From Roseiarcus sp963696665 (GTDB taxonomy: Bacteria; Pseudomonadota; Alphaproteobacteria; Rhizobiales; Beijerinckiaceae): a stretch of DNA of 64,000 nt. The stretch's first letter is position 1. The number at the start of each line of letters is the position of its first letter. Below, piece after piece: positions 35,592 to 44,521 of the stretch. Where the stretch lies: the NCBI GenBank assembly GCA_963696665.1, contig CAVOLE010000030.1, forward strand, positions 59,124 to 123,123. The letters run 5' to 3'. Both the position numbers and the translations under genes were made by a program. The notes under the pieces are model-generated. The model did not search any database and was not told the origin of the DNA. It saw only the letters and a list, made by a program, of their open reading frames with translations.

Positions 35592-35722
35592 CTCGTTGTC
35601 TCCATGTGGCCGCGCCAAACTCGCGGCTGCCGGTTATCCGCGCAGCGTTTAAAGTCCGCACCCAGGTCATCTGTGTCCCGAAGCCGCCTCGCAAAGGCCA
35701 AATCTAGGACCGACAGTCGGTC

Positions 35723-36674
35723 CTAGATGGAAGGGGCGGATGGGGCGACTGAGTTCCGCTCCCAGATTGGCGCCGGAGTGAACAGGTCGGTGATGAAGTC
35801 CACAAAGGCGCGAACCTTCGGCGACAAGTGCCGAGATGAGGGATAGAGGACCCACAGTCCCGCGCTATCGGTCGGCGCGTGGTCCTGCAGAACGGCACAA
35901 AGGCGCCCTGTGGCGAGGGCTGAAGCCGCGAGATAAGCATGGACCTGGACAAGGCCCATGCCCGCGACGGCGGCATCGATAGCGGCTTCCGCGCTGTTCA
36001 GCCGGAGGGGCCCGCCAACCGCGAGTTCCACAGTACGCCGATCGGGGCCGTCAGCTGCGAACCGCCATGGCCCCGGTCGCGCGCTGGGCCCTGCCACGAA
36101 AGTGATGCAACGGTGACGGGCGAGGTCCTTCGGACGCTCTGGCGTGCCCATCTCGGCCAGATAGGCGGGAGAAGCACAGACGACCGCGGGCACGCGGACG
36201 AGCCGGCGTCCCACCAAACTCGAAATCGCTGACATCGCCGATGCGGACCACCGCATCATAGCCTTCCGCCACCAAGTCGACGAAGCGATTGTTCAGCGTC
36301 GCGACCAATTCCAGTTCCGGGTGGCTGCGCAGGAAGTGGGTCAGCGCCGGCGCCACATAGAGACGCCCGAGCGCGACCGGCAGGTCGACCGAGAGGCGTC
36401 CTCGAAGCGATTGGCTTCGCTGCGACATGGCCGTCTCGGCCTCATCGAGGTCAGCCAGGACGCGCGCGCACCGCTCGTAGTATGCGCGCCCGTCGTCGGT
36501 GAGCGTAAGGGCGCGCGTGGTGCGCTGGAAGAGACGCACGCCGAGATGGTTTTCGAGGCGGCCCACGCTTTTACTGATGGCTGAGCCATTGACACCGATG
36601 GCCGATGCGGCGCCCGCAAAGCTCCCCGCGTCCGCCGCGCGCATGAAGGCGATGATGCTGGTCAAACGGTCCAT
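35723..36674 (-). pseudogene. LysR-family regulator, frame broken near 36,218
   Basis: The N-terminal winged helix-turn-helix (MDRLTSIIAFMRAADAGSFAGAASAIGVNGSAISKSVGRLENHLGVRLFQRTTR) starts at 36674. The substrate-binding part is read up to GDVSDFE; an extra T then shifts the frame, and LVGRRLVRVPAVVCASPAYLAEMGTPERPKDLARHRCITF continues to the stop at 35723. The complete protein (about 317 residues) is of the CrgA/AaeR-like LysR group. It likely controls the SDR gene 131 bases downstream. One indel explains the break. Confidence 0.83.
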
Positions 36675-36801
36675 TTGTTTCGGTCCATTTGTTTCGAACT
36701 TTCTCAGCTGGATGGACGCCCCCCTTGCGCCATGTTAGGAGCGCGCCATCTTTCGAGGACGCTGGCCTTCGGGCCGGGCTCGGCCGCCGTTTGAGACTTC
36801 C

Positions 36802-37200
36802 ATGCAATCCGTTCTGATCGTTATCCATATCCTGATTGTCGTCGCGCTCATCGCGGTGGTCCTCTTGCAGCGCTCCGAGGGCGGCGCGCTCGGGACGGGC
36901 GGGGGGACTGGGAGTTTCATGACCGGGCGCGGCCAGGCGAACGCGCTGTCGCGGGCGACCGCCATCCTCGGGGCCTTGTTCTTCGCCACCGCGCTTCTGA
37001 TGTCGATCCTCTCGAGCTGGAGCCGCGCGCCACACTCGATCCTCGAAAGGGGTCCCGCGCCGGCCGGTCAGACCGCGCCCACGCCGATTTCGCCCGGCAA
37101 TATTCTCGATCAGCTCAAGAAGATGGAAGGCGGGTCAAGCGCGCCTTCCGCGCCCGCGCCTGCTCCCGTCGCTCCTTCTGCTCCGGCGCCGAAGCCGTAA
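36802..37200 (+). CDS. secG: Preprotein translocase subunit SecG
   Basis: Small integral membrane component of the SecYEG channel. 132 residues with two membrane segments (VLIVIHILIVVALIAVVLLQ and ATAILGALFFATALLMSIL) and the family loop RSEGGALGTGGGTGSFMTGRGQANALSRAT between them, followed by a Pro/Ala-rich tail as in other Alphaproteobacteria. It lies close to tpiA, its usual neighbour, but the SDR/LysR pair has been inserted between them. pyrG, the usual next gene, is replaced by a RatA-type gene. Confidence 0.93.
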   Translation: MQSVLIVIHILIVVALIAVVLLQRSEGGALGTGGGTGSFMTGRGQANALSRATAILGALFFATALLMSILSSWSRAPHSILERGPAPAGQTAPTPISPGNILDQLKKMEGGSSAPSAPAPAPVAPSAPAPKP

Positions 37201-37238
37201 CGACCCAACCCGAAGCGGAGCGCCGGAGGTCCCTGACC

Positions 37239-37697
37239 TTGCCCTTGTTCCGCGTCGAGCGCCGCGTGGGCCACACTGCCGCTGAGATGTTCGATCTCGT
37301 GGCCGACGTCGAGCGCTATCCGGAATTCGTCCCCCTATGTAAGGCTCTCAAGGTGCGCAGCCGCAGCTCCGAAGGGGACGGCCGCGAGACGCTCACTGCC
37401 GACATGACGGTCGGCTACAAGCTCATTCGCGAGACATTCACCAGTCGGGTCACGTTGGAAAAGCCCAATCTCAGAGTGACCGTCGAATATATCGACGGGC
37501 CCTTCAGCCGGCTCGAAAACGTCTGGACCTTCAAGGACGAGCCGGACGGGGAGGGGTCCCGCGTCGGCTTCTTCATCGACTATGAATTCAAAAGCCGGAC
37601 CCTCGGCGCGCTCATGGGCTCGATGTTCGACGCCGCCTTCCGCAAATTCGCCAGCGCTTTCGAGCGGCGCGCCGACGCGGTCTACGGTCGCGCGTAA
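37239..37697 (+). CDS. RatA/COQ10-type START-domain protein
   Basis: 152-residue START/polyketide-cyclase-like protein of the family containing coenzyme-Q-binding COQ10 and E. coli RatA. Motifs: AAEMFDLVADVERYPEFVPLCKALKV, ETLTADMTVGYKLIRETFTSRVTLEKP and PFSRLENVWTFKD, with the C-terminal FDAAFRKFASAFERRADAVYG. The start is the TTG at 37239, 9 bases after a GGAGG site, giving the usual MPxFRxERxVxH. It follows secG by 38 bases. In Rhizobiales this gene usually follows lipA; here lipA is 1.2 kb downstream. Confidence 0.9.
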   Translation: MPLFRVERRVGHTAAEMFDLVADVERYPEFVPLCKALKVRSRSSEGDGRETLTADMTVGYKLIRETFTSRVTLEKPNLRVTVEYIDGPFSRLENVWTFKDEPDGEGSRVGFFIDYEFKSRTLGALMGSMFDAAFRKFASAFERRADAVYGRA

Positions 37698-38106
37698 GCT
37701 CCCAGCCCGGCCTCCTCGTTGGAGGCGCCGCAGGCGACGCGTCTCGAAGGACGTTTCAGGGGGATGGGGGCGCGTCCGCGCCAACAGGATCATTCCCTCG
37801 GCGGGGCAGGGCTGACCAACAGCCAATGCGCAGATTGTCTGTCGAGGGCAGCTGAAACGCATAAGAGCTCCCCTTCTCCCGTCAAGCTGGCATCAAGCGT
37901 GTTCGCGCGGAGAGCGGACGAGAGAAACGAGAGGGAAAGAAAGCAGGCAGCGCATAGAACTGTTTCCGGACTTTCAGTCTTGGTTCTGGCTATTGGCGAG
38001 TTCGCAATATCCCACGCGCCATGACGGGTTCCAAACGCCAACCGCACATCAACGGGCAACAAAGAGCCCGTAGGGAGGCGGTCTTTGTTTCGCGATGCAG
38101 CGATTT
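37698..38106. other. Gene-free stretch after the RatA-type gene
   Basis: About 400 bases with no supported gene. A GAGA-rich patch (37,910-37,945) and a weak CAAAGA...TCTTTG inverted repeat near 38,045-38,075 are the only structures noticed; the latter could terminate the PEP-CTERM gene coming from the other side. Confidence 0.45.
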
Positions 38107-38640
38107 TTACGTGGGAACGGTGACCGAGCGGCGAGCGCGGTAGCCGGCAAACGCCAAGCCGCCGAATCCGAGGCCCATCATCGCCCAAGTCGACAGCTCA
38201 GGGACGGCCGTCGACCAGGAGGTCGTGAAGCCCGGAGAAGGCACTCCCACTGGGCCGACGACGTCAACAGCGAAGAGAAATCCCAGGCCCGCCACAAGCC
38301 CGGGACCCGCAAACGAAACCGTTGGGTCCGCGAAAGTCACGTTCCAGGGCCCCGCGTCCGTGCCAACGGACGCGCCACTCGTTGTGGTCGTCGAAGGAAC
38401 GAAAGTAATCTCAAAGTCGCTCGCACTTGGATACGCAAAGCTGGAATTGTACGTCCCGGTATATTTGAAAAGCCAGACTTCGCCGCTTTGCGTGAAACTC
38501 CAATCGTTGCCAAGGCCGTCTGTCCCCGACGTCGTCCCTTGAGTCGCAGAGAAGCTGTCAAAATTCACTGTCGTAGCATAAGCAGCCGGAGCCGCAAGCA
38601 AGGCCGCCGCAAGCGCCGCCGCCGAGATCTTCAGGTCCAT
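38107..38640 (-). CDS. Secreted protein with PEP-CTERM-like (PEPxxWA) sorting tail
   Basis: 177 residues. The signal peptide MDLKISAAALAAALLAAPAAYA is followed by a beta-rich region of small polar residues (TTVNFDSFSATQGTTSGTDGLGNDWSFTQSGEVWLFKYTGTYN), without recognised domain. The C terminus is VPELSTWAMMGLGFGGLAFAGYRARRS: the alphaproteobacterial PEPxxWA-CTERM pattern (V-P-E-x-S-T-W-A-M-M, hydrophobic helix, basic end) with Leu in place of the second Pro. Such proteins are expected to be processed by an exosortase and linked to exopolysaccharide; no exosortase gene is in this window. It is divergent from lipA. Confidence 0.82.
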   Translation of the reverse strand: MDLKISAAALAAALLAAPAAYATTVNFDSFSATQGTTSGTDGLGNDWSFTQSGEVWLFKYTGTYNSSFAYPSASDFEITFVPSTTTTSGASVGTDAGPWNVTFADPTVSFAGPGLVAGLGFLFAVDVVGPVGVPSPGFTTSWSTAVPELSTWAMMGLGFGGLAFAGYRARRSVTVPT

Positions 38641-38921
38641 AATTGTCCCCCGCTAGATCGGTTGCATAAGCCGCACTCCAACGAGGGCAATTCCTCGGCG
38701 TCGCGGCCGCTGGCCTGCCATCAAAAACCGGAAAACACAGAGCAGTCAAGAGTTAGTGATGAGGATGCGGCGGAACTTGGATGCGATTTCGAGAGCAATG
38801 AGCGCAGTTGACTCCGCTCGCCGAGAAAACTCGCCACGTCATTGCGGCCTATCTGCGACTGCGGGTTGCGTTCACAGCGTGAGGTTTGACCACCGCGCAG
38901 GCCAGCCCTACATGACTCTGC

Positions 38922-39920
38922 ATGACCCGGCTCATTGACCTGACTGAACAGCGACCGAGCCTGAGCTTGCGCCATCCCGAGAAGGCGCACCGGCCGGACC
39001 AGCCGGTCGCTCGCAAGCCGCCTTGGATCCGCGTGCGCGCCCCCGGCTCGCCGGTGTTCGCCGAGACGATGAGCCTCGTGCGCGAGTTCAAGCTCGCGAC
39101 CGTTTGCGAGGAGGCGCGCTGCCCGAACATCGGCGAATGCTGGGACAAGCGCCACGCCACCTTCATGATCATGGGCGACACCTGCACGCGCGCCTGCGCC
39201 TTTTGCAATGTGCGCACCGGCCTACCGGGCGCGCTCGACGAGGACGAGCCCGCGCGCGTCGCTGACGCGGTCATGAGGCTCGGCCTTAGCCATGTCGTTG
39301 TGACCTCGGTCGACCGCGACGACCTTGCAGACGGCGGGGCGCGGCATTTCGCGCGAACGATCGCGGCCATCCGCAGCGCCGCGCCGCAAACGACGGTCGA
39401 GGTCCTGACGCCGGATTTCCTGCGCAAGGAGGGCGCGCTCGAGGCGGTCGTCGCGGCGAAGCCGGACGTGTTCAACCACAATCTCGAAACGGTTCCGTCG
39501 AAATATCTGACCGTGCGGCCGGGCGCGCGCTATTTCGCTTCGTTGAGGCTGCTCGAGCGGGCCAAGGAGCTGGACCCTTCGCTGTTCACCAAATCGGGCA
39601 TGATGGTGGGGCTCGGCGAAGAGCGCAACGAAGTGCTGCAGGTGATGGATGACATGCGCATGGCACACGTTGATTTCCTCACCATCGGCCAATATCTGCA
39701 GCCGACGTCGAAGCACCACGCGGTCGAGCGGTTCTTACCCCCCGAGGAGTTCGCCGACTATGCGACGATCGGGCTCGCCAAGGGGTTCCTGCTCGTGTCG
39801 TCGTCGCCGCTGACCCGCTCCTCGCACCACGCCGGCGACGATTTCGCGAGACTTCGCGCTGCGCGGACGGCCCGGCTGAAGGCCGACACGGGCGTTGACC
39901 CGTCACCTGCGAGGCTGTAG
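38922..39920 (+). CDS. lipA: Lipoyl synthase
   Basis: Radical-SAM enzyme inserting two sulfur atoms into octanoyl-lipoyl domains. 332 residues. The auxiliary cluster motif CEEARCPNIGEC (about 62-73) and the radical-SAM motif CTRACAFC (about 88-95) are both present, followed by HVVVTSVDRDDLADGGA and TIGQYLQPTSKHHAVERF, and near the C terminus RSSHHAGDDF, whose Ser ligates the auxiliary cluster (most relatives have SSYHAGE). Intact. It is followed 29 bases later by tRNA-Lys. Confidence 0.96.
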   Translation: MTRLIDLTEQRPSLSLRHPEKAHRPDQPVARKPPWIRVRAPGSPVFAETMSLVREFKLATVCEEARCPNIGECWDKRHATFMIMGDTCTRACAFCNVRTGLPGALDEDEPARVADAVMRLGLSHVVVTSVDRDDLADGGARHFARTIAAIRSAAPQTTVEVLTPDFLRKEGALEAVVAAKPDVFNHNLETVPSKYLTVRPGARYFASLRLLERAKELDPSLFTKSGMMVGLGEERNEVLQVMDDMRMAHVDFLTIGQYLQPTSKHHAVERFLPPEEFADYATIGLAKGFLLVSSSPLTRSSHHAGDDFARLRAARTARLKADTGVDPSPARL

Positions 39921-39949
39921 GGCAGGGCGCGCCTTTAAGGCCTAAGGGC

Positions 39950-40025
39950 GAGCGCGTAGCTCAATAGGTAGAGCATCTGACTTTTAATCAGAGGGTCGTG
40001 GGTTCGATTCCCACCGCGCTCACCA
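39950..40025 (+). tRNA. tRNA-Lys (TTT anticodon)
   Basis: 76 bases including the encoded CCA. The acceptor stem GAGCGCG pairs with CGCGCTC. The anticodon arm is TCTGA CTTTTAA TCAGA with anticodon TTT, and the T arm has GTGGG TTCGATT CCCAC. A decayed transposase and the catabolic island follow directly, so its 3' end is a likely integration site. Confidence 0.97.
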
Positions 40026-40068
40026 ATCAAAATCTGTCCGGCCCGAATACATGGGTGACAGGCTGTAC

Positions 40069-40302
40069 CTAAGACATGGGTGACAACCTCGGGCCGAACG
40101 GGTTGTCGAGGGGTTGCAAGGTTTTCTTCTCCAGATCGATGAAGCCGAGATCGTAGCTCATGAAGCTGACGATCCAAACGCCGTCGTCGACTTCCTTGAT
40201 TCCGAGACGCTGGCCGGCGAGGACGGTCGAGATGTTGATGCGTTTTCGATGCATGCAGATGCGGCCGCAGGCGGTGGAACAAGAATGTTTGGCCAGTCCC
40301 AC
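40069..40302 (-). pseudogene. IS481-type transposase, C-terminal remnant
   Basis: The C-terminal end RKRINISTVLAGQRLGIKEVDDGVWIVSFMSYDLGFIDLEKKTLQPLDNPFGPRLSPMS matches the tail of IS481-like integrases (pattern GICMHRKRINISTVLAGQ...DNPFG...LSPM). The DDE core is missing. It lies 44 bases from the 3' end of tRNA-Lys. Confidence 0.7.
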
Positions 40303-40425
40303 GTGGAGCGTTGATCGGCCGCCTCACAAAAATCGCGCGCAATGCAGGCGAACACCGATTGCGCTCGGCGACCAGTCACGGCGCGTCATCTCAAGGGCCC
40401 TGACGACTGAGGTTCACAAAATCAC

Positions 40426-41530
40426 TCAAAAAGCTTCACCATTGTAGATCGGATAATCGACAAATCCTCTCGGGCCGTCCGAGTATACGGTCGCAGGATC
40501 ATGTTCGGCCATCGGCCATTCATGGCTCAGTCGATTGACGAGGTCGGGATTTCCTATGAACGGACGACCAAACACGATAGCATCCCCGTCTCCAGCCGTC
40601 AGACACGCCACTGCGCGCTCCTTGTTGAAGTCCCCGTTCTGAAGCGTCAGCCCCTTGAAGGCTTTCCGCATCTCCTCGCGCAGCGGCTTCTTGAACACCG
40701 CGCCGCCGATCGCGGACACATCCTTCAGCGTCTGATACAGGATCGCCAAGCGGTTCATTTCTTCGATCAGCAGCCGGTAGGTTTCCTCCATGCCGGGATA
40801 TTCGCCCACCAGATCGTTTATGGAGCTATACGGAGACAGGCAAATCCCCACACGGTCCGCGCCGATCGCGTCGGAACAGCTTCTCAGCAGATCGACCACG
40901 AATTGGGACCGGCACTCGACCGACCCTCCGTACGCGTCGGTGCGGTTATTGGAACTCGGATTGAGAAACTGCTCCATGATGTAGCCGGTAGAGCAGTGTA
41001 ATTCGATCCCGTCGAACCCAGCCGAGATCGCATTCTTCGACGCGACGCCAAATTCTGCGATGACCGACTTGATGTCGTCTAAGGTCATCTCCCGGGGTAT
41101 GGGCGTAGGAGTCTCTCCATGCTGGTCGGTCCATCGCGTTCCCTTCATGGCGATCGCGGAAGGCGCGATAATTTCAGCGCCCAGCGGCTGATTCAGTGGG
41201 TGGCCCGCGCGACCACCATGGTTCAGTTGCAGGAAAATCCTACCGCCGGCGCCGTGAACGGCCTCGGTCACCCGACGCCAAGCGTCGGCCTGGCCCTTTG
41301 TGTAAATTCCAGGCTGCCGAACATAGCAATGCGCGCTTGGCGAAGGCGCTGTGCTTTCCGCGACGATAGAGTCCCGCCGCCGCGCGCTGCTCGTAGTACT
41401 TAACCGTCAGATCCGTCGGCGCGAAATTCTTGTCGGACCGCGAGCGAGTCATAGGCGACATCACGATACGGTTCGCCAGTTTGATGCGACCGAACGCCAA
41501 CTCAGTGAATAGGATCTCGTCTGCAGGCAT
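40426..41530 (-). pseudogene. Old-yellow-enzyme family ene-reductase, frame broken near 41,369
   Basis: FMN-dependent NAD(P)H:flavin oxidoreductase of the OYE family, reducing activated C=C bonds. The ATG at 41530 (MPADEILFTELAFGRIKLANRIVMSPMTRSRS) has an AAGGAA site 9 bases upstream. After YYEQRAAAGL one extra base shifts the frame; IVAESTAPSPSAHCYVRQPGIYTKGQADAWRRVTEAVHGAGGRIFLQLNHGGRAGHP continues, then FDGIELHCSTGYIMEQFLNPSSNNRTDAYGGS and DGDAIVFGRPFIGNPDLVNRL, to the stop at 40426. Full length is about 367 residues. It is divergent from the RidA-VOC-RraA operon across a 186-base region holding a GntR-type operator. Confidence 0.85.
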
Positions 41531-41626
41531 TTCGTCGCTTTTCCTTGAGCTCGGCAAGTCAGCCGGCGAAGCGACCGACGCGGTTCGGTGGCGTAGACAG
41601 CCGCTCGCCTATCGCCCGATATGGAT

Positions 41627-41639
41627 ATTGTCAACAATC
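41627..41639 (+). promoter_or_regulatory. Probable GntR operator in the ene-reductase/RidA divergent promoter
   Basis: ATTGTCAACAATC differs by one base from the core of the perfect palindrome GATTGTCGACAATC at 45781-45794 in front of the importer operon. TTGT-N-ACAA-type half sites are usual for FCD-subgroup GntR regulators, and such a regulator is encoded at 44719-45432. Confidence 0.65.
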
Positions 41640-41716
41640 TAATCTAGCCAATTCGGGCTTGACAGCTGCGGGGGAGGGGGATTGGATAAGTTCGACAGTT
41701 GGTGAGGGGCGCGCCC

Positions 41717-42148
41717 GTGAAAGCTCAAAACGAACCGAGGGTGGGCGCAAAGGCGCCGGCGAGGCGTCAGGAGATTGCGGTGGCCGGATCGCCGCCCGCG
41801 ATCAGCCATTACACGAACGCCGTCAGGTTCGGGGATCTGCTGTTCATATCGGGAATTGCGCCGTTGGACGACAGTCTCAACGTCGTCGGCGTCGATGACG
41901 TTGTTGCGCAAACCAAGTGCATCTTCGAAATCATGAAGAGGATTTTGGCTGCCGCCGATGCCACGTTCGCCGACGTGCTGCGCGTGACGGTTTATCTTGT
42001 AGATGTCAATGACCGCCAGAAGATCAACCCTGTAAGGAAGGAATATTTCGGCTCGACGCTGCCCGCGAGCACGCTCATCGGCGTGAAAGAGCTGGCCATC
42101 CCCGGGATGCTGGTAGAGATCGAGGCTATAGCCGGGATCAAGAGATAA
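41717..42148 (+). CDS. RidA/YjgF-family protein (first copy)
   Basis: 143-residue member of the RidA (enamine/imine deaminase) superfamily: SHYTNAVRFGDLLFISGIAPLDDSLNVVGVDDVVAQTKCIFEIMKRILAAADATFADVLRVTVYLVDVNDRQKINPVRKEYFGSTLPASTLIGVKELAIPGMLVEIEAIAGI. The Rid Arg motif (canonical P-A-R) is replaced by PAST, so it probably is not a classical RidA deaminase but one of the Rid1-7 subgroups. I start at the GTG at 41717 with GAGGG upstream; a TTG at 41699 is possible. First gene of an operon with the VOC and RraA-like genes. Confidence 0.85.
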   Translation: MKAQNEPRVGAKAPARRQEIAVAGSPPAISHYTNAVRFGDLLFISGIAPLDDSLNVVGVDDVVAQTKCIFEIMKRILAAADATFADVLRVTVYLVDVNDRQKINPVRKEYFGSTLPASTLIGVKELAIPGMLVEIEAIAGIKR

Positions 42149-42200
42149 AGCCTCGGCGCGAAGCATCCCGCGAAATGTCACTCAAGAGGAGCTAATCAGG

Positions 42201-42686
42201 ATGGGATTGCATCATCTCGACCATTACAATATCAAATGCGTAAATCTACAGGCGACGATCAGCTTCTACTGCGACGTCCTTGGTCTGCGCGTCGGCGAGC
42301 GGCCGCCGCTGCCGTTCACCGGCGCTTGGCTGTATACCGAGAACGGCCACGCGACAATTCATCTGATCGGCACGGAGCCGGGGGAGCCCGATCGCGCAAA
42401 GACGTCGTCGGGACTTCTCCATCACATCTGCTTTTGGACGACGGGCCTTGAGGATATTCGGTCGCGATTGGTGAAGGCGAACATCAAGTTCAACACGGTC
42501 GTCCTGCCGCGCGTTAACAATACGCAATTCTTCATGGAAGATCCCAACGGCATCAACGTGGAGCTCAACTTCCCCGCTGAGGAGACAAAGCCGGAGGATA
42601 TTGAAATGATGAAGAACAAGACCAAGGAACAGTTTCTCGCCGTCCCGACGGCGCCGGAGAAGCCGACCTCCGCCGCGGTCGGCTGA
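42201..42686 (+). CDS. VOC-family (glyoxalase/dioxygenase superfamily) enzyme
   Basis: 161-residue metalloenzyme of the vicinal oxygen chelate fold with one pair of beta-alpha-beta-beta-beta modules: LHHLDHYNIKCVNLQATISFYCDVLGLRVGERPPLPFTGAWLY, HATIHLIG, then LLHHICFWTTGLEDIRSRLVKANIKF and FFMEDPNGINVELNFP. Likely metal ligands are a His in the first strand, His in LLHHICF and Glu in VELNF. An AAGAGGA site precedes the ATG. It lies 52 bases after the RidA gene and 4 bases before the RraA-like gene, so it is in the same operon. The substrate is unknown. Confidence 0.88.
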   Translation: MGLHHLDHYNIKCVNLQATISFYCDVLGLRVGERPPLPFTGAWLYTENGHATIHLIGTEPGEPDRAKTSSGLLHHICFWTTGLEDIRSRLVKANIKFNTVVLPRVNNTQFFMEDPNGINVELNFPAEETKPEDIEMMKNKTKEQFLAVPTAPEKPTSAAVG

Positions 42687-42690
42687 CGCG

Positions 42691-43404
42691 ATGCCGGGCC
42701 TCAGTCCGGCCACGCGTACGGCACTCCAGAAAGCGAACGTCGCCGTTCTGACGAACGGCCTGCTGAAGCGGGGCCTACGCAACCAGTTCATGTACGGCGT
42801 TTCGCCTGTCGCGCCGGATTTGCCGACGATGGTCGGTCCCGCCTTCACGCTTCGGTTTATTCCAGCGCGCGAAGACATCAATTCGATAGGCGCGATGCGT
42901 CACGTCGATAACGCGCAGCGGCGCGCTTTCGAGACATGTCCTCCGGGCAGCGTCATGGTGATCGACGCGGGCGATGGGGCGCGCGCGGCCTCGGCGGGCG
43001 ATTTGATGATAGCGCGCCTAAAGGTTCGGGGCGGCGCAGGAATCGTAACCAACGGCGGCTTTCGCGATTTGGCCGGCGTACGCAAGGTCGGTCTTGCGGC
43101 TTACCAGCGGCGGCCGTCGCCGCCCGCAACTCCGGTGGCGCTTCATCCGGTCGACCTGGAAGTTCCCATCGGATGCGCGGGCGTCGCCATCTATCCCGGC
43201 GACATCGTGGTTGGCGACGGCGACGGTGTCGTGGTTCTGCCCGCAGCGATGGCGGACGAGCTCGCCGCCGAGGCGACCGAGGCGGCGGATTTTGACGCGT
43301 TCGCGGAGCAGCAAATCGTCCGCGGCCGGAGCATCCTCGACGTATTTCCACCCTCCGACGAGGTTCTGGCGGAATACCGGGCCTGGAAGAAGACGCGCGC
43401 CTAG
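42691..43404 (+). CDS. RraA-like aldolase/decarboxylase family protein
   Basis: 237-residue protein of the RraA/HMG-aldolase/demethylmenaquinone-methyltransferase-like fold: VAVLTNGLLKRGLRNQFMYGV, GPAFTLRFIPAREDIN, SVMVIDAGDGARAASAGDLMIARLKVRGGAGIVTNGGFRDL and the divalent-metal part CAGVAIYPGDIVVGDGDGVVVLPAAMADELA. Catabolic members cleave oxo-acids (e.g. 4-hydroxy-4-methyl-2-oxoglutarate), so an aldolase or oxaloacetate-decarboxylase-like step is more likely than RNase E inhibition. Its TAG stop overlaps the TA target site of the adjacent IS630 element, which regenerates the same stop codon. Confidence 0.87.
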   Translation: MPGLSPATRTALQKANVAVLTNGLLKRGLRNQFMYGVSPVAPDLPTMVGPAFTLRFIPAREDINSIGAMRHVDNAQRRAFETCPPGSVMVIDAGDGARAASAGDLMIARLKVRGGAGIVTNGGFRDLAGVRKVGLAAYQRRPSPPATPVALHPVDLEVPIGCAGVAIYPGDIVVGDGDGVVVLPAAMADELAAEATEAADFDAFAEQQIVRGRSILDVFPPSDEVLAEYRAWKKTRA

Positions 43405-44454
43405 AGCATTTTCCGATCATGTTGCATCGTATCCTGCGGCGGCGAGATAGTTTGCGCATTCTTGCGGGGTGAAGCGGCGAAGGGCGTCGGCGATGGCTTG
43501 CCAGAGGTCTGAGATTGTTCGGGCGGCGGCGGCGCGCAACAGGGCCTTGAGCTTTGCGAAGGCCATTTCGATGGGATTGAAGTCGGGGCTGTAAGGCGGC
43601 AGGTAGCGCAGGCTCGCGCCGGCGGCCTCGATCGCCTGTCTGACGCCATGAACCTTGTGAGCCGGCAGATTGTCCATGATGACGATGTCGCCTAGCCGCA
43701 ACTCCGGAACGAGCGCCTGTTCGACATAGGCGAGAAAGGCCTCGCCGTTCATCGGGCCGTCGAGGACCATCGGCGCAGCGATGCCGTCATAACGCAGCCC
43801 GGCGGTGAAGGTGGTGGTTTTCCAATGGCCATGGGGCACGGGAGCGCGGCATCGCTCGCCCCTGGGCGAACGCCCGTAAAGGCGCGCCATCTTGGTGTTC
43901 GCGGCGGTCTCGTCGATGAAGACGATCCGCGTCGGATCGAGGTCGAGTTGTCCCTCAAACCATGCCTCCCGCGCCGCGTTCACCGCGCTGCGGCGCTGTT
44001 CGGCGGCGTGCGCCGTCTTTTTTTGCGCGTGATCTTGCGGCGTTTGAAGAACCGCCAGAGCGTGCCGATGGCGACGGCGACGCCGCGCTCCTTCAGCCGC
44101 TCCCGCAGTTCTGAAAGCGTAATGTCGCTCTTGGCGGCCACGGCCGAAAGGATCAGCTCAGCATGCGCCTCGATCCGTTGCGAATGGCGGTCGCCGCTCT
44201 GGCGCTTGGGCCTGACATCACCCTCGCGCCGCTCCAAGGCCCGCCACCGGATCGCGCTCGACGCACTGACGCCAAACCGCTGCGCCGCCGCTCGACACGA
44301 CAATCCCCCCTCAATCGCGCCAACGACACGCTGACGAAGGTCAACAGACAAGGATCTGGCCATGCACGCCAGCCTCCTTCGCCGGCCAGAAGCATGAATC
44401 AGAACCAAGCCAATTCGGGAATCCCATACGATTCAATCAGACAGAAAAATGCTC
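43404..44454 (-). mobile_element. IS630-family insertion sequence
   Basis: Flanked by TA duplications at 43402-43403 and 44455-44456. The ends are imperfect inverted repeats beginning GAGCATTTT. It carries one transposase read through a -1 frameshift. It is inserted exactly at the 3' end of the RraA-like gene and separates the RidA-VOC-RraA operon from the GntR/importer part of the island. Confidence 0.88.
43417..44363 (-). CDS. IS630 transposase, two frames joined by -1 frameshifting
   Basis: The first frame starts at the ATG at 44363 (MARSLSVDLRQRVVGAIEGGLSCRAAAQRFGVSASSAIRWRALERREG, the helix-turn-helix part). The second frame ends at 43417 and carries the DDE core: IVFIDETAANTKMARLYG, GDIVIMDNLPAHKVHGVRQAIEAAG and RYLPPYSPDFNPIEMAFAKLKALL. 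A run of seven A on the coding strand at about 44,019-44,025 lies where the frames meet; slipping back one base gives RKKKTAHAAEQRRSAVNAAREAWFEG. This is the programmed frameshift known in IS630 elements, so the transposase is probably functional. Confidence 0.88.
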
Positions 44455-44521
44455 TAGCTCGGTCGCGCAATCTTGCGAATACGGCTTTTCCATCTCCTGT
44501 TGGCCTCCGCCCGGCCGGCAG

